Counted from the first letter of the stretch, positions 52,601 to 61,060 are shown. The stretch: DNA of 64,000 bases from Microcella daejeonensis (GCF_026625045.1 NZ_CP113089.1:1488001-1552000), one strand, 5' to 3'. Translations and numbers: made by a program. Notes: generated by a model not told the origin, from the letters alone.

Positions 52601-53632
52601 GACCGCGAGGGCCCAGCCGTCGAGCGGCAGGCCGATGCGCACGAGCCCCTCGCCGTCGAGCAGCGCGGCGGACGCGACGACCGTGGCCTCGGTGGGGCCG
52701 TAGGTGTTCCAGACCTCGCGACCCTCGGCGACGAGCCGCGAGACGAGCTCGGGCGGGCAGGCCTCGCCCCCGAAGATCAGCAGGCGCACGTTCTCGATGG
52801 CGTCGCGCGGCCAGAGCGCGGCGAGCGTCGGCACGGTCGAGACGACGGTGATGCCGTGGCCGACGAGCCACGGCCCGAGATCCTCGCCCGAGCGCACGAG
52901 GGCGCGCGGGGCGGGCACGAGGCAGGCGCCGTGCCGCCAGGCGAGCCACATCTCCTCGCACGAGGCGTCGAAGGCGACCGAGAGCCCCGCGAGCACGCGG
53001 TCCCCGGGCCCGAGCGGAGCATCCTGCAGGAACAGGCGGGCCTCGGCGTCGACGAAGGCCGCCGCCGAGCGGTGCGTCACCGCGACGCCCTTCGGCACGC
53101 CCGTCGAGCCCGAGGTGAAGATGATCCAGGCGTCGTCGTCGACCGTCGGAGGCGGCACCGTCGGAATCGCCCGCGAGGCGGGGTGCGGGGCGTCGCCGGC
53201 GAAGAGGGCGGCGCTCGCCGCGGGGGCGGGATGCTCCGCCACGCCGCCGTCCGCGCGCTCGAGCACCCCGGCCCCCGTCACGACCCCCACGACCCCCGCC
53301 TCGCCGAACACGAGCTCGGCCCGCTCGGCCGGATCGTCGGCGTCGACCGGCACGTACGCCGCCCCGACCGCCATGATGCCGAGGATGGCGAGGTAGAGCT
53401 CCCGCCCGCCGGAGGGCATGCGAACCCCGACGCGATCGCCGCGGCGCACCCCCTGCTCGTGCAGGCGCGCGGCGGTGCGGCCGACCTGCACCATGAGCTC
53501 GGCGTAGCTCAGCGCGCCCGCGGAATCCTCGATGGCCGAGGCCTGCGGGTAGCGCGCGCTGGTCTCGCGCAGGATGTCGAGGAGCGTGCGGGGCTCGGCG
53601 GCCAGCGCCGCGCGGTCGAGGAACTGCTGCAC
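49688..53632 (-). CDS. Pls/PosA-family NRPS-like membrane enzyme
   Basis: Protein of 1314 aa. Residues about 15-505 are an adenylation domain (IIFTSGSTGVPKGVAVTH; NTYGPTEATV; YRSGDLVRL). A carrier domain follows with the phosphopantetheine site FFELGGGSLAA (about 540-550). After it come six or more transmembrane helices and three left-handed beta-helix acyltransferase-like repeat blocks (GAxIGxxxxL patterns near 735-830, 1010-1070 and 1225-1300). This is the architecture of epsilon-poly-lysine synthetase and related enzymes that polymerise one amino acid. The amino acid used is not predictable here. It is coupled to the M1 peptidase; a PPTase is nearby. Confidence 0.85.
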   Translation of the reverse strand: MQQFLDRAALAAEPRTLLDILRETSARYPQASAIEDSAGALSYAELMVQVGRTAARLHEQGVRRGDRVGVRMPSGGRELYLAILGIMAVGAAYVPVDADDPAERAELVFGEAGVVGVVTGAGVLERADGGVAEHPAPAASAALFAGDAPHPASRAIPTVPPPTVDDDAWIIFTSGSTGVPKGVAVTHRSAAAFVDAEARLFLQDAPLGPGDRVLAGLSVAFDASCEEMWLAWRHGACLVPAPRALVRSGEDLGPWLVGHGITVVSTVPTLAALWPRDAIENVRLLIFGGEACPPELVSRLVAEGREVWNTYGPTEATVVASAALLDGEGLVRIGLPLDGWALAVVDPTGERVALGEVGELVIGGVGLARYLDPAKDAEKYAPMPSLGWDRTYRSGDLVRLEAEGLVFQGRADDQVKIGGRRIELGEVEAALGELAAVSASAVVVQRSEGGIALLVGYVVPGEGFDRQAARTELARALPAPLIPLLAVVDDLPVRTSGKVDKAALPWPLTGADDGDSTLSGTAAWLAEQWVAVLGIRPMDDDADFFELGGGSLAAAQLVSRIRARAPEFTMADVYDLPRLRRMADAVEAESSELDAVPNGFSIARPTPRTMQWVQTLAGVPLFVFAGLRWLLWLLTASALLRLMPGFEFLPSAPLPVIVIGFLLFITPAGRMAIAALLARLLLRGVLPGDYPRGGGVHLRLWLAEQVAHQIDPVGLAGAPWVSYYARALGATIGTNVDLHSLPPVTGMLTIADGAAIEPEVDLSGYWIDGDTVRIGGIRIGAGATIGSRSTLAPGTRIGREAEIAPGSAVFGRVRAGQRWAGSPAVRVGGASRPLAPERPPAPRRWLWAYGVSSSLLGLLPFVAMTAGAGIIATGMRGADSLAEAVPAALLWLVPATLVTGLVFALTVVLLVRLLSIGMVEGVHPVRGRVAWQAWTTERLLDSARTLLFPLYSSLLTPLWLRALGAEVGRDVEASTVLLIPSLTTIDDGAFLADDTMVATYELSGGWMRLGRARIGKRAFLGNSGMAGAGHRVPKDGLVAVLSVAPEKSKPGSSWLGSPAVRLRRVVNDADLERTYRPRRSLRVARALWELCRIVPVVVTCAIGLGVLLVLARLVLDAGLVVAVLASGVVLLVAGVLAAAITTLAKWTIVGPIRPGEHPLWSSFVWRTEVSDTFTEMVAAPWFANAASGTPALAVWLRSLGATIGRGVWTDSYWLPEPDLVTLGDGATVNRGCVVQTHLFHDRVMSIDTVTLEAGATLGPHSVILPAASIGANATVGPASLVMRGETVPVGSRWSGNPIGPWRAVTVRAYQASNG

Positions 53633-53664
53633 GATCGCCTTCGGGTTCGCTCCGGTCGCGCCGG

Positions 53665-54411
53665 TCAGGAGGAGAGCAGGGCGACGAGCTGCGCCTTGGT
53701 CATGCGCGAGTATCCGGTGATGCCGGCGGCACGGGCGCGCCCGCGCAGCTGCGCCACGGTGAGCGAGGCGAGGCTGTCGGTCGCCGCAGCCGAGGGCGAG
53801 GCGGGGGGTGCGTCAGCGGCGGGCGCGGCGTCGAGCGGCTCCTCCGCCATCGCCATCGCGGCGGCGGGCTTCGGCTCGACCACGGTCGCCGGCTTCGTCG
53901 CGGCGGGCTTCTTCGGAGCGGCCTTCGGAGCGACCTTCGGCGCGACCGGCTTCTCGGCGACCGGCTTCTCGGCCTTGGTCGTCGTGGTCTTCTCGGCGTC
54001 CTTCTTCCCTCCGGCCTTCTTCCCCAGGCCCTTCTTCCCCAGGCCCTTCTTCCCCACGACCTTCTGGTCAGCCTTCGCGGCTGCCGCCTTCTTCTCGGCC
54101 TTGGCCGCCTTCTTCGCCTCGGCCTCCGAGGCCTTCGCAGCGGCTGCGGCGAGGCGGCTCTCGGCCTTGTCGGCGGCCTTCTCGACGCGCGCGATGGCGA
54201 CGACGGCCTTCTTCACGACCTTCTTCGGGCGGCGCTCGACCGCCTTCTTCGAGGCGCTCGAGGCCTCCTTCGCCTCCTCGGCGAGCGAGCGCAGCTTCTT
54301 CGCGTCGCGCTTCGGCAGGGTCGCGGCGAGGCGCTTGGCATCCTTCGCGGCGGAGGCCGCGGCGTCCAGGGCCGCCTCGGCCGCCCGCATCGTCTTCGTG
54401 GTCTTCGCCAT
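53665..54411 (-). CDS. Lys/Ala-rich protein with C-terminal Rho-N/SAP-like motif
   Basis: Protein of 248 aa. The first 115 residues are Ala/Lys/Glu-rich and probably helical. Tandem KKGLG repeats (about 119-132) and KP/AP-rich repeats follow. The last 35 residues (LTVAQLRGRARAAGITGYSRMTKAQLVALLS) form a Rho-N-like or SAP helix-extended-helix motif that can bind nucleic acid. Histone H1-like nucleoid proteins of Actinobacteria share this composition. It lies 32 bp upstream of the Pls/PosA-type gene in the same orientation. Confidence 0.72.
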   Translation of the reverse strand: MAKTTKTMRAAEAALDAAASAAKDAKRLAATLPKRDAKKLRSLAEEAKEASSASKKAVERRPKKVVKKAVVAIARVEKAADKAESRLAAAAAKASEAEAKKAAKAEKKAAAAKADQKVVGKKGLGKKGLGKKAGGKKDAEKTTTTKAEKPVAEKPVAPKVAPKAAPKKPAATKPATVVEPKPAAAMAMAEEPLDAAPAADAPPASPSAAATDSLASLTVAQLRGRARAAGITGYSRMTKAQLVALLSS

Positions 54412-54583
54412 CGTCGGTCCGCTCCGCTCGTCACCCGCCGAGCGCGGCGGGCGCCGGCTCCATGCGGGGTGAACAGTACAGGGCGAGGGCGAACGGTCAG
54501 GGATGCCCGAGCTCGCGTCGCCGCTGATCAGGCGCCGGGCATCCATTCACCGGGCGCCGAGGCGCGCGCGCCAGGATGAACCC

Positions 54584-54823
54584 ATGAGACTCTCCGGCAT
54601 CCTCTCCGCCGCGCGCCGCGCGCTCCAGACCGAGCAGGGCCGCTCCGCCGCCCGCAAGGCCGCCGACGCGGCCGCCGACGCCGGGCGTCGCATCGGCAAC
54701 GGCAAGCACGCGCCGACCGTCGACAAGGTGCACCGTGCTGCGCGCAAGTACCTCGACGGCGGCCAGGGTGACCCCGGCGGTCCGGCCACCGGTCAGCCGG
54801 GCGACGGTCAGCCGCGCCGCTGA
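54584..54823 (+). CDS. Small basic protein, Rv0909/antitoxin-like
   Basis: Protein of 79 aa. The N-terminal helix and KAADAAADAGRRIGNGKHAPTVDKVHRAARKYLDG resemble the MT0933/Rv0909-type 'antitoxin' family, followed by a Gly/Pro/Gln tail. No partner toxin is adjacent, so a toxin-antitoxin role is not supported here. Confidence 0.6.
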   Translation: MRLSGILSAARRALQTEQGRSAARKAADAAADAGRRIGNGKHAPTVDKVHRAARKYLDGGQGDPGGPATGQPGDGQPRR

Positions 54824-54875
54824 CCGACGCGCATCATCCGCGGCATCCCGTCGTCGGCCGCGGTCGGCCTGACCG

Positions 54876-56765
54876 TCAGGGCAGGCGCGAGCTGATCACG
54901 ACGTGCAGCAGCGGCACCGCCGAGGCGGCGAGCAGCACCGTCGCGAGCACCGGCTGCGCCGGGTAGAGCAGCGATCCGGCGAGCAGCAGGGCCGAGAAGA
55001 TGATGGCCGAGGATGCCCGGCCGAGGCTGCGCTCCACCGAGCGCAGGCGGCGCTCCACCTCGGGCGAGCGCGTCGAGACGAGTCCGCGGTCGAGGCGGGC
55101 GGCGAGATCGTCGAGCCGTCGCGGCAGGCGCGCGAGCGTCGTCGCGTAGCCGATCACCTGCTGGCCTGCCCCGATGAGGTTCGCCGAGGTGCCGGCGCTC
55201 ACGAGGGTGCGGGCGAAGGGATCGATCGCATCCCACATGTTGAAGTCGCGGTTGAGCGCGCTCGTCACGCCCGAGATGAGCGAGATCGTGCGGATCAGGA
55301 GCAGGAAGTTCTCGGGCAGCTGGAACGGCAGCGTGCGGATCGTCTCGCCGAACTGCGAGGCGAAGGCCTGCAGCTCGCGCGGGTCGATCTGGGTCAGCTC
55401 GTTGACGCCCATCCCGCCGAAGCGGTCGAAGAGGGCGGTCATGACGCGCTCGAGCTCGTCGACGTCGGCCGAGGGCAGCAGCACGCCGAGGCGCTGCATG
55501 GTGGCGACCAGCCCGCGGCCGTCGCGCCCCACCGCGGCGAGGATGAACTCGCGCAGACCGGCCTTGAGGCTCTCGGTGATCTCGCCCATCATGCCGAAGT
55601 CGATGAAGGTGAGGCGCCAGTCGTCGGGGCCGCCCGGGCCGGGCGTGACGAAGATGTTGCCGGGGTGCGGGTCGGCGTGGAAGAAGCCGGCGACGAAGAT
55701 CTGCTGGAAGGTGACGCGGGCGAGCTCCTGCGCGACCCGGTTCGGGTCGATGCCGGCGGCCAGCAGTGCGGGGACGTCGGTGATCTTGATCGCCGTGACG
55801 TCGGAGAGCGTCAGCACGCGCCGGGCGGAGCGCTCCCAGACGAGCTCGGGGGTCGCGACGCGGTCGTCGTCGGCGAAGTCGGCGGCGAAGCGCTCGGCGT
55901 TCGCGGCCTCCTGCAGGTAGTCGATCTCGTGCAGGCTCGTCATGGCGAACTCCTCGACGAGCGCGGGGGCGTCGGTGCGGCGGTTGACGAGCTTGACGCG
56001 GGCGAGGATGCGCCCGACGCGGCGCAGGGCGGTGAGGTCGACCTCGACGATGCGCTCGATGCCCGGCCGCAGCACCTTCACGACGACGCCGTCGAAGCCC
56101 ATCTCCTCCGCGATGCCGGGGGAGAGCCGGGCGCGGTGGGCCTGCCCCAGCGAGGCGGCCGCGATCGGCCTCTCGTCGAAGAAGGCGAAGGCGCGATCGA
56201 TCGGGATGCCCAGCTCGCGCTCGATCTGCGCGACGATCAGGTGCAGCGGCTCGGGCGCCACCTCGTCCTGCAGCCCCTCGAGCTCGCGGGTGATCTCGGG
56301 GGGCAGGATGTCGAGGCGCGACGACATGAACTGCCCGACCTTGATCATGAGGCCGCCGAGGTCGACGGCGAGGTCGTGGAACTTGCGGGCCAGGCGCTGC
56401 AGGCGGCGGATGCGGCCGCGGGCGGCCAGACGGCCGAGCCCGAACCGCGGCAGCACGAGCTCGAACCACCAGGCCGAGACGAGCGCGCGGGTGGCGAAGC
56501 GCATGATGCGGCGGTAGCGCGCCGTCATGGCGCGATCCTGCTGCTGGGTGGTCGGCGTCGTCGGCACGCCGACGGGAGCGGAGGCGCCGGCGGGGGCCGC
56601 GTCCGTCGGCGCCGGGCGGGCCCCGTCGGTGGGGCGGATGGTCACGGCGGGCGACGCCGCCGGGGGCGCCGAGGCGCTGCGGGCCGTCCCGATGCCCGGC
56701 GTTCCGGTGCGGGCCGACGCGGTCTGCTCGGCGGTGGCCGGGGCCCCGCCGGCGGCGCTCGGCAT
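54876..56765 (-). CDS. AarF/ABC1/UbiB-family kinase-like protein
   Basis: Protein of 629 aa. Residues 1-78 are a disordered Ala/Pro/Thr leader; an alternative ATG at 56531 would remove it. The UbiB motifs are KVGQFMSSR (about 143), the Ala-rich AAASLGQAHRA loop, VVVKVLRPG (catalytic Lys), HADPHPGN and FIDFGMMG. Two hydrophobic helices close the C-terminus. Family members support isoprenoid quinone synthesis or membrane lipid homeostasis. The start lies 5 bp after the PadR stop. Confidence 0.88.
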   Translation of the reverse strand: MPSAAGGAPATAEQTASARTGTPGIGTARSASAPPAASPAVTIRPTDGARPAPTDAAPAGASAPVGVPTTPTTQQQDRAMTARYRRIMRFATRALVSAWWFELVLPRFGLGRLAARGRIRRLQRLARKFHDLAVDLGGLMIKVGQFMSSRLDILPPEITRELEGLQDEVAPEPLHLIVAQIERELGIPIDRAFAFFDERPIAAASLGQAHRARLSPGIAEEMGFDGVVVKVLRPGIERIVEVDLTALRRVGRILARVKLVNRRTDAPALVEEFAMTSLHEIDYLQEAANAERFAADFADDDRVATPELVWERSARRVLTLSDVTAIKITDVPALLAAGIDPNRVAQELARVTFQQIFVAGFFHADPHPGNIFVTPGPGGPDDWRLTFIDFGMMGEITESLKAGLREFILAAVGRDGRGLVATMQRLGVLLPSADVDELERVMTALFDRFGGMGVNELTQIDPRELQAFASQFGETIRTLPFQLPENFLLLIRTISLISGVTSALNRDFNMWDAIDPFARTLVSAGTSANLIGAGQQVIGYATTLARLPRRLDDLAARLDRGLVSTRSPEVERRLRSVERSLGRASSAIIFSALLLAGSLLYPAQPVLATVLLAASAVPLLHVVISSRLP

Positions 56766-56769
56766 GCGG

Positions 56770-57336
56770 TCAGTCCTCGGCGAGGATGGCGTAGAGGCGT
56801 CGGCGGGTCTCGTCGAGCAGCTCGACGGCGCGCTGGCGCTGCTCGCGCGTGCCGTTCTGCGCCACCTGCGCCGTGGCCTGGGCGAGCTTCACGCCCGCGC
56901 GCGGCAGGGCGGACCCGCGCTCGGCGCGCTCCTCCCAGCGGCCCCGCGTGCTCGCACCGCGGTCGCGGCCGTGCACGTCGTCGTGGCCGTGCTCGTGCTC
57001 GTGCCCGTCGTCGGCCTCCGCGGCCACGCGGCCGGCGTCGGTGAGGCTGTAGACGCGGCGGTCGCCGTCGTGCGCGACCTCGACGAGCGCCTCGTCCGAG
57101 AGCAGCTGCAGCAGGGGGTAGACCTCGCCGGGCGTCGGGCGGCCCATGCCGCCGGAGCTCGCGGCGATGGCGTCGATGATCGAGGCGCCGGTGCGGCTCT
57201 CGTCGAGCAGGGCGCGCAGGACGGCGGTGCGGAGGTCGGCGGCGGTGCGCTTGCGCGGCGGCCGGGGAGCGAAGGTCTCCCGCATCTCGTCGACGATCTC
57301 GCGGAGGTCGAAACCGGAATCGGATGCAGAACGCAT
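56770..57336 (-). CDS. PadR-family transcriptional regulator
   Basis: Protein of 188 aa. The winged helix (about residues 35-105) contains LRTAVLRALLDESRTGASIIDAIAA and GRPTPGEVYPLLQLLSDEALVEV. A His-rich stretch (DGHEHEHGHDDVHGRD) follows, and the C-terminus is helical (REQRQRAVELLDETRRRLYAIL). The His cluster might bind metal. It probably controls itself and the UbiB-family gene downstream. Confidence 0.85.
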   Translation of the reverse strand: MRSASDSGFDLREIVDEMRETFAPRPPRKRTAADLRTAVLRALLDESRTGASIIDAIAASSGGMGRPTPGEVYPLLQLLSDEALVEVAHDGDRRVYSLTDAGRVAAEADDGHEHEHGHDDVHGRDRGASTRGRWEERAERGSALPRAGVKLAQATAQVAQNGTREQRQRAVELLDETRRRLYAILAED

Positions 57337-57480
57337 GTCAGCCCTTCGCCGTGGAGCAGCAGGCGGCGAGCGCCGCCCTGAGGCCTCCAGCATGCGCGCT
57401 GCACCTGGGCGCCGGCTCGACGGGCATCGCGTGCGGGCTGGATGCGCGCGGTGCGCGAGCGGGGCGGCCCGGTCAGCGCT

Positions 57481-58320
57481 CTAGCTGTCGACGGCGGGTA
57501 GCTCGGCGGTGGCGACGATCGCCCCGCGGGCATCCCGGATCTCGACCGCGGCGACGTCGTCGCGCAGGAGGGCCGCGTTGATGCGGCACTCGATCGTCAC
57601 GGTGCTGCCGAGGAACCCGCCGGATGACAGCGCCTCGCCGCCGGTGCCGATGAGGACGACGTCGAAGGCGTCGCCCGGCGCGAAGCCGTCGATCTCGAGC
57701 ACCGTCTCGGTGCCCCAGGTGTGGGCGACGACGGCCGCGTCGATCTCGACGCCGCTCGGCTCCCCGGCGAAGTCGATGGGCTCGACCGCTCCGAGCGTGC
57801 CGGGGTCGCCCGTCACCGCGGCGGGGGAGAGCAGGGTCTGCGCGCCCAGGGCGATGACGGCGCCGAGGGCGAGGCAGGCGGCCGCGGTCGAGAGGAGCGC
57901 GACGGCCGTGCGACGGCGCGACGGGACGCGGGTGCGGGCGGCGACGCCGTCGGCGGCCCTCGCGGATGCGAACGCGATCCTGTCCGGTGCGGCGGGCGCG
58001 GCGACGCCCCGGGCGGCGGGGCCGTCCTCGGCGAGATCCGCGCGCTCGGCCTCGGGGATGCGCAGGACGCGGGCCCGCAGGGCGTCGGAGGCGCGGGCGT
58101 CGCGGGTGCCGTCGAGCACGGCGCGGCTGCGGTCGACGAGACCCTGCAGCTCGGCGAGCTCGGAGCGGGCATCCGGCTCGGCCGCGAGCAGGGCGTCGAG
58201 CTCGACGCTCTCCTCGGGGCTCAGATCGTCGGCGAGCGCGCCGGCGATGAGCTCGGCGCGGCGCGCGTCGGCCGCGGTCGGGCCGTCGGTGCCGTCGGTG
58301 GGGTCGGAGTGGTCGGTCAT
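57481..58320 (-). CDS. Anti-sigma factor (RskA-like)
   Basis: Protein of 279 aa. The N-terminal cytoplasmic anti-sigma region (about residues 20-115; LIAGALADDLSPEESVELDALLAAEP) is followed by one transmembrane helix (about 141-164) and an extracellular RskA-type domain ending in ATAELPAVDS. It binds the ECF sigma factor made from the coupled upstream gene (ATGA overlap). Confidence 0.85.
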   Translation of the reverse strand: MTDHSDPTDGTDGPTAADARRAELIAGALADDLSPEESVELDALLAAEPDARSELAELQGLVDRSRAVLDGTRDARASDALRARVLRIPEAERADLAEDGPAARGVAAPAAPDRIAFASARAADGVAARTRVPSRRRTAVALLSTAAACLALGAVIALGAQTLLSPAAVTGDPGTLGAVEPIDFAGEPSGVEIDAAVVAHTWGTETVLEIDGFAPGDAFDVVLIGTGGEALSSGGFLGSTVTIECRINAALLRDDVAAVEIRDARGAIVATAELPAVDS

Positions 58321-58946
58321 GCCGGGTTCCTCGGTTCGGAGAGGCGAGTGCGCAGGATGCGCAGTGCGTAGAAGGCGCGCGATCGCAGGGTGCCGACGGC
58401 GACGCCCGTGCGGGCGGCGAGCTCGGCGTAGTCGAGACCCTGCACGTGCACGGCCTCGATCACCTCGCGGTGCTCGGGGCTCAGCGACTCGAGCGCCTCG
58501 ACGAGGCCGAGGCGCTCCCACGGGTCGGTGACGAGGGCGGGATGCTCCTCCAGGCGCTCGGCGCCCTCCAGGTGGGGCAGGCGCTGGATCGCGCGGATCG
58601 CGTCGGCGATGACGTTGCGCAGGATGGCGAAGAGCCAGGTGCGCAGGCTGCCGACCGAGGGGTCGAATCGGTCGCGGCTGCGCCAGGCGCGCAGGAAGGC
58701 CTCCTGCACGCAGTCCTCCGCGAGACCCCGATCGCGCAGCGCGGCGAGGGCGAACCGCAGCAGCACCGTGCCGTGCGCGTCGAAGGCGGCCGCGAAATCG
58801 AATTCCGCGGGAGCGGGCGCTGCCGGCCCGGGGGAGGCCGCGGCGGGAGGATCGGCGGCGACCGGCGGCAGGGCGCGGAGGTCGGCGCGCCGGTCGCGGC
58901 GGGGAGCGGGCAGTGCGATCACCCCTCGGCTGTCGGCGATGGCCAT
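58317..58946 (-). CDS. ECF-family RNA polymerase sigma factor (SigK-like)
   Basis: Protein of 209 aa. The sigma-2 region is DFAAAFDAHGTVLLRFALAALRDRGLAEDCVQEAFLRAWR (about 56-95). Sigma-4 is LSPEHREVIEAVHVQGLDYAELAARTGVAVGTLRSRAFYALRILR (about 160-205). ATG 58946 is preferred because AGGAGG lies 9 nt upstream; a GTG 18 nt earlier overlaps that site. The CHRD and sortase genes divergent from it are candidate targets. Confidence 0.9.
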   Translation of the reverse strand: MAIADSRGVIALPAPRRDRRADLRALPPVAADPPAAASPGPAAPAPAEFDFAAAFDAHGTVLLRFALAALRDRGLAEDCVQEAFLRAWRSRDRFDPSVGSLRTWLFAILRNVIADAIRAIQRLPHLEGAERLEEHPALVTDPWERLGLVEALESLSPEHREVIEAVHVQGLDYAELAARTGVAVGTLRSRAFYALRILRTRLSEPRNPA

Positions 58947-59125
58947 CGGTCGGTACCTCCTCACCCTAAGCGGGCGGCTCGCAGAGGGATACGACGGGCG
59001 GGGAGCATCCGTTCATCTCGACGGGCAGGAGGAATTCTCCGACGGCGATGAACGCCGGGGCGGGATGCGACGTACACCCTGCTGCAGGGCGGGACACCGG
59101 CTCGCCCCCTCTCGAAAGGCACACC

Positions 59126-59851
59126 ATGGTCACGAAGAGCAGCACCAGGATCCTCAGCTCGGGCGGAGCGCTCGGCATCGTCGCCGCGCTCGCCCTCTCC
59201 GCCACGCCGGCGTACGCCGAGACCGAGGTCGCGGAGCCCGCGAGCTTCACGAGCGCGTTCACCGTCATGGCGACGCCCGATCAGGTCGTCAACCCCGACG
59301 GCGTCGTCACGCCCGGCCAGGAGGGCGCGACGGGGGAGTTCACCTTCCGCATCAACTCCGACCTCGAGATCATCTGCTACGACATCACCCTCGAGGGCGT
59401 GTCGGGCGACTACATGAGCCCGGCCAAGACGGCGACCCACATCCACCAGGCCGCCGCCGGGCAGGCCGGCCCGCCGCGCATCGCCTTCCCGAACCCCGCG
59501 CCCGTCGGCGACGGCCCCCGCACGAGCTCCGGCTGCCTGCAGGGCCCCTTCACCACCGGCATCATGGCGAACGGCGCCGACACCGGTGACGGCTTCAGCC
59601 TCGCAGCGATCGAGGCCAACCCGGCCGGCTTCGCCTCCGACTCGCACACCGTCGACTTCTCGGCCGGCGTCGTGCGCGGTCAGCTGACGCAGATCCCCGT
59701 GGGCGGCGTCGAGACGGGTGCCGGCGGCACCGCCGCCTCGGGCGTCGACGCGAGCACGATCGCGATCGGCGTCGCCGGTCTCGGTGCCGCGGCGCTCGCC
59801 GCCGGCGTCGTCGTGACCCGTCGTCGCGCGCTCGCCCGCACGAGCCGCTGA
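59126..59851 (+). CDS. Secreted CHRD-domain protein with C-terminal anchor
   Basis: Protein of 241 aa. Signal peptide (cleavage near AYAE, residue 31), then a CHRD domain (about 40-190; GEFTFRINSDLEIICYDITLEGVSGDYMSPAKTATHIHQAAAGQAGPP). The C-terminal helix IAIGVAGLGAAALAAGVVV is followed by TRRRALARTSR. The arrangement is that of a wall-sorted protein, but no LPXTG is visible; VETGAGG is the only candidate. It lies 8 bp before the sortase gene and diverges from the ECF sigma operon. Confidence 0.83.
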   Translation: MVTKSSTRILSSGGALGIVAALALSATPAYAETEVAEPASFTSAFTVMATPDQVVNPDGVVTPGQEGATGEFTFRINSDLEIICYDITLEGVSGDYMSPAKTATHIHQAAAGQAGPPRIAFPNPAPVGDGPRTSSGCLQGPFTTGIMANGADTGDGFSLAAIEANPAGFASDSHTVDFSAGVVRGQLTQIPVGGVETGAGGTAASGVDASTIAIGVAGLGAAALAAGVVVTRRRALARTSR

Positions 59852-59859
59852 GCAGCGCG

Positions 59860-60489
59860 GTGCGCATGCCGCGCCTGAGGCTCGCGGGCCCGGCGATCAC
59901 CCTCGCGGTGGTCGTCGGGCTCTCGGGCTGCGCGGGCGCGGGCGCGCCCGAGAGCGCGGTTCGGGATGCCCCGCCCGCGCCGACGGCCGCGCCGAGCATC
60001 CCGCCACCGCCCCCGGCACCCGCACCGGCGGCCCCCGCCCCGCCGCCCGTGGGCGTCGCGGTGCCCGCCATCGCGCTCGAGGCGCCGCTCATCGATCTCG
60101 GAATCGAGCCGGACGGCACCATGGAGGTGCCGAGCGACTTCGACGAGGTCGGATGGTTCACCGGAGGCGGGCGCCCCGGCGGCAGCGGCCCCACGGTGAT
60201 CGCCGCCCACGTGGACTCGCCCACCGGGCCCGCCGCCTTCATCGATCTCGACCGGGTCGCCGTCGGCGACGCCGTCACGGTCACCGATGCCGAGGGCACC
60301 GCGCACGACTACGTCGTCACGCGCGTCGAGCAGTACCCGAAGGACGCGTTCCCGACCGCCGAGGTCTTCGGCGCCTCGGCGCGCGACGAGCTGCGGCTCA
60401 TCACGTGCACGGGGGTGTTCGATCCGGACGCCGCGAGTTACGTCGACAACCTCGTCGTCTACGCCGAGCGCGCGGGGCAGGCACCCTAG
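59860..60489 (+). CDS. Class F-like sortase with lipobox
   Basis: Protein of 209 aa. The leader carries a lipobox-like LSGC (C24), then a Pro/Ala-rich linker (about 38-65) and a sortase domain with H117 (AAHVDS) and C183 (LITCTG). The Arg usually found shortly before YxDN near the C-terminus is not visible (AASYVDNLVVYA), so activity needs checking. GTG 59860 or ATG 59866 may be the start. Adjacency suggests the CHRD protein is its substrate. Confidence 0.8.
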   Translation: MRMPRLRLAGPAITLAVVVGLSGCAGAGAPESAVRDAPPAPTAAPSIPPPPPAPAPAAPAPPPVGVAVPAIALEAPLIDLGIEPDGTMEVPSDFDEVGWFTGGGRPGGSGPTVIAAHVDSPTGPAAFIDLDRVAVGDAVTVTDAEGTAHDYVVTRVEQYPKDAFPTAEVFGASARDELRLITCTGVFDPDAASYVDNLVVYAERAGQAP

Positions 60490-60553
60490 CGCGGCGCGTT
60501 CACGGACCGCGTCCGCGGGCTGGCCGGGGGCTCAGCCCGCGGACGCTCCCGGC

Positions 60554-61036
60554 TCAGCCCGCGGGCGCCTCCGGCAGCAGCTGGCCCACGCGATGAGCGA
60601 TGAGCTCCTTGAGCACGAGCGAGGTCGCCGTGCGCCGGATCCCCGGGCAGCGCAGCACCTGCTGCCCGATGCGGTACAGATCGTCGGCGTCGCGCGCCAC
60701 CACCTGGCACAGCAGATCGTTCTCGCCCGAGGTGGCCACGCACTCGATGATCTCGGGGATCTCGCGCAGCGCGAGCATCGCCTCGTCGAAGCGGCTCTGG
60801 TCGACCTCGGCCGTGACGATCGCGCGGATGGCGTAGCCGAGCGACTCGGGCAGCACGGTCACCGAGTGCGGGCGCAGCGTGCGGCCGTCGAAGAGCTGGC
60901 CGATGCGGTTCTGCACGGTGCCGCGGGCGAGGCCCAGGGTCTCGGCGATCCAGCCCACCGACGCGCGCGGATCGCGGTCGAGCGCGGCGAGCACGGCGCG
61001 GGAGGTGCTGTCGAGGATTCTGGACGCTCTGACCAT
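60554..61036 (-). CDS. Lrp/AsnC-family regulator
   Basis: Protein of 160 aa. N-terminal HTH (DPRASVGWIAETLGLARGTVQNRIGQL, about residues 21-48) and RAM ligand domain (AIRAIVTAEVDQSRFDEAMLALREIPEI...SGENDLLCQVVARD). It diverges from an amino-acid dehydrogenase gene. ATG 61036 was selected over one 33 nt upstream because the family starts close to the HTH. Confidence 0.9.
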   Translation of the reverse strand: MVRASRILDSTSRAVLAALDRDPRASVGWIAETLGLARGTVQNRIGQLFDGRTLRPHSVTVLPESLGYAIRAIVTAEVDQSRFDEAMLALREIPEIIECVATSGENDLLCQVVARDADDLYRIGQQVLRCPGIRRTATSLVLKELIAHRVGQLLPEAPAG

Positions 61037-61060
61037 GATCGGGCCATGGTACGGGCATCC

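Noticed and set aside
54584..54823. Toxin-antitoxin system
   Set aside because: The small protein resembles an 'antitoxin' family by name only; no toxin-sized partner adjoins it.
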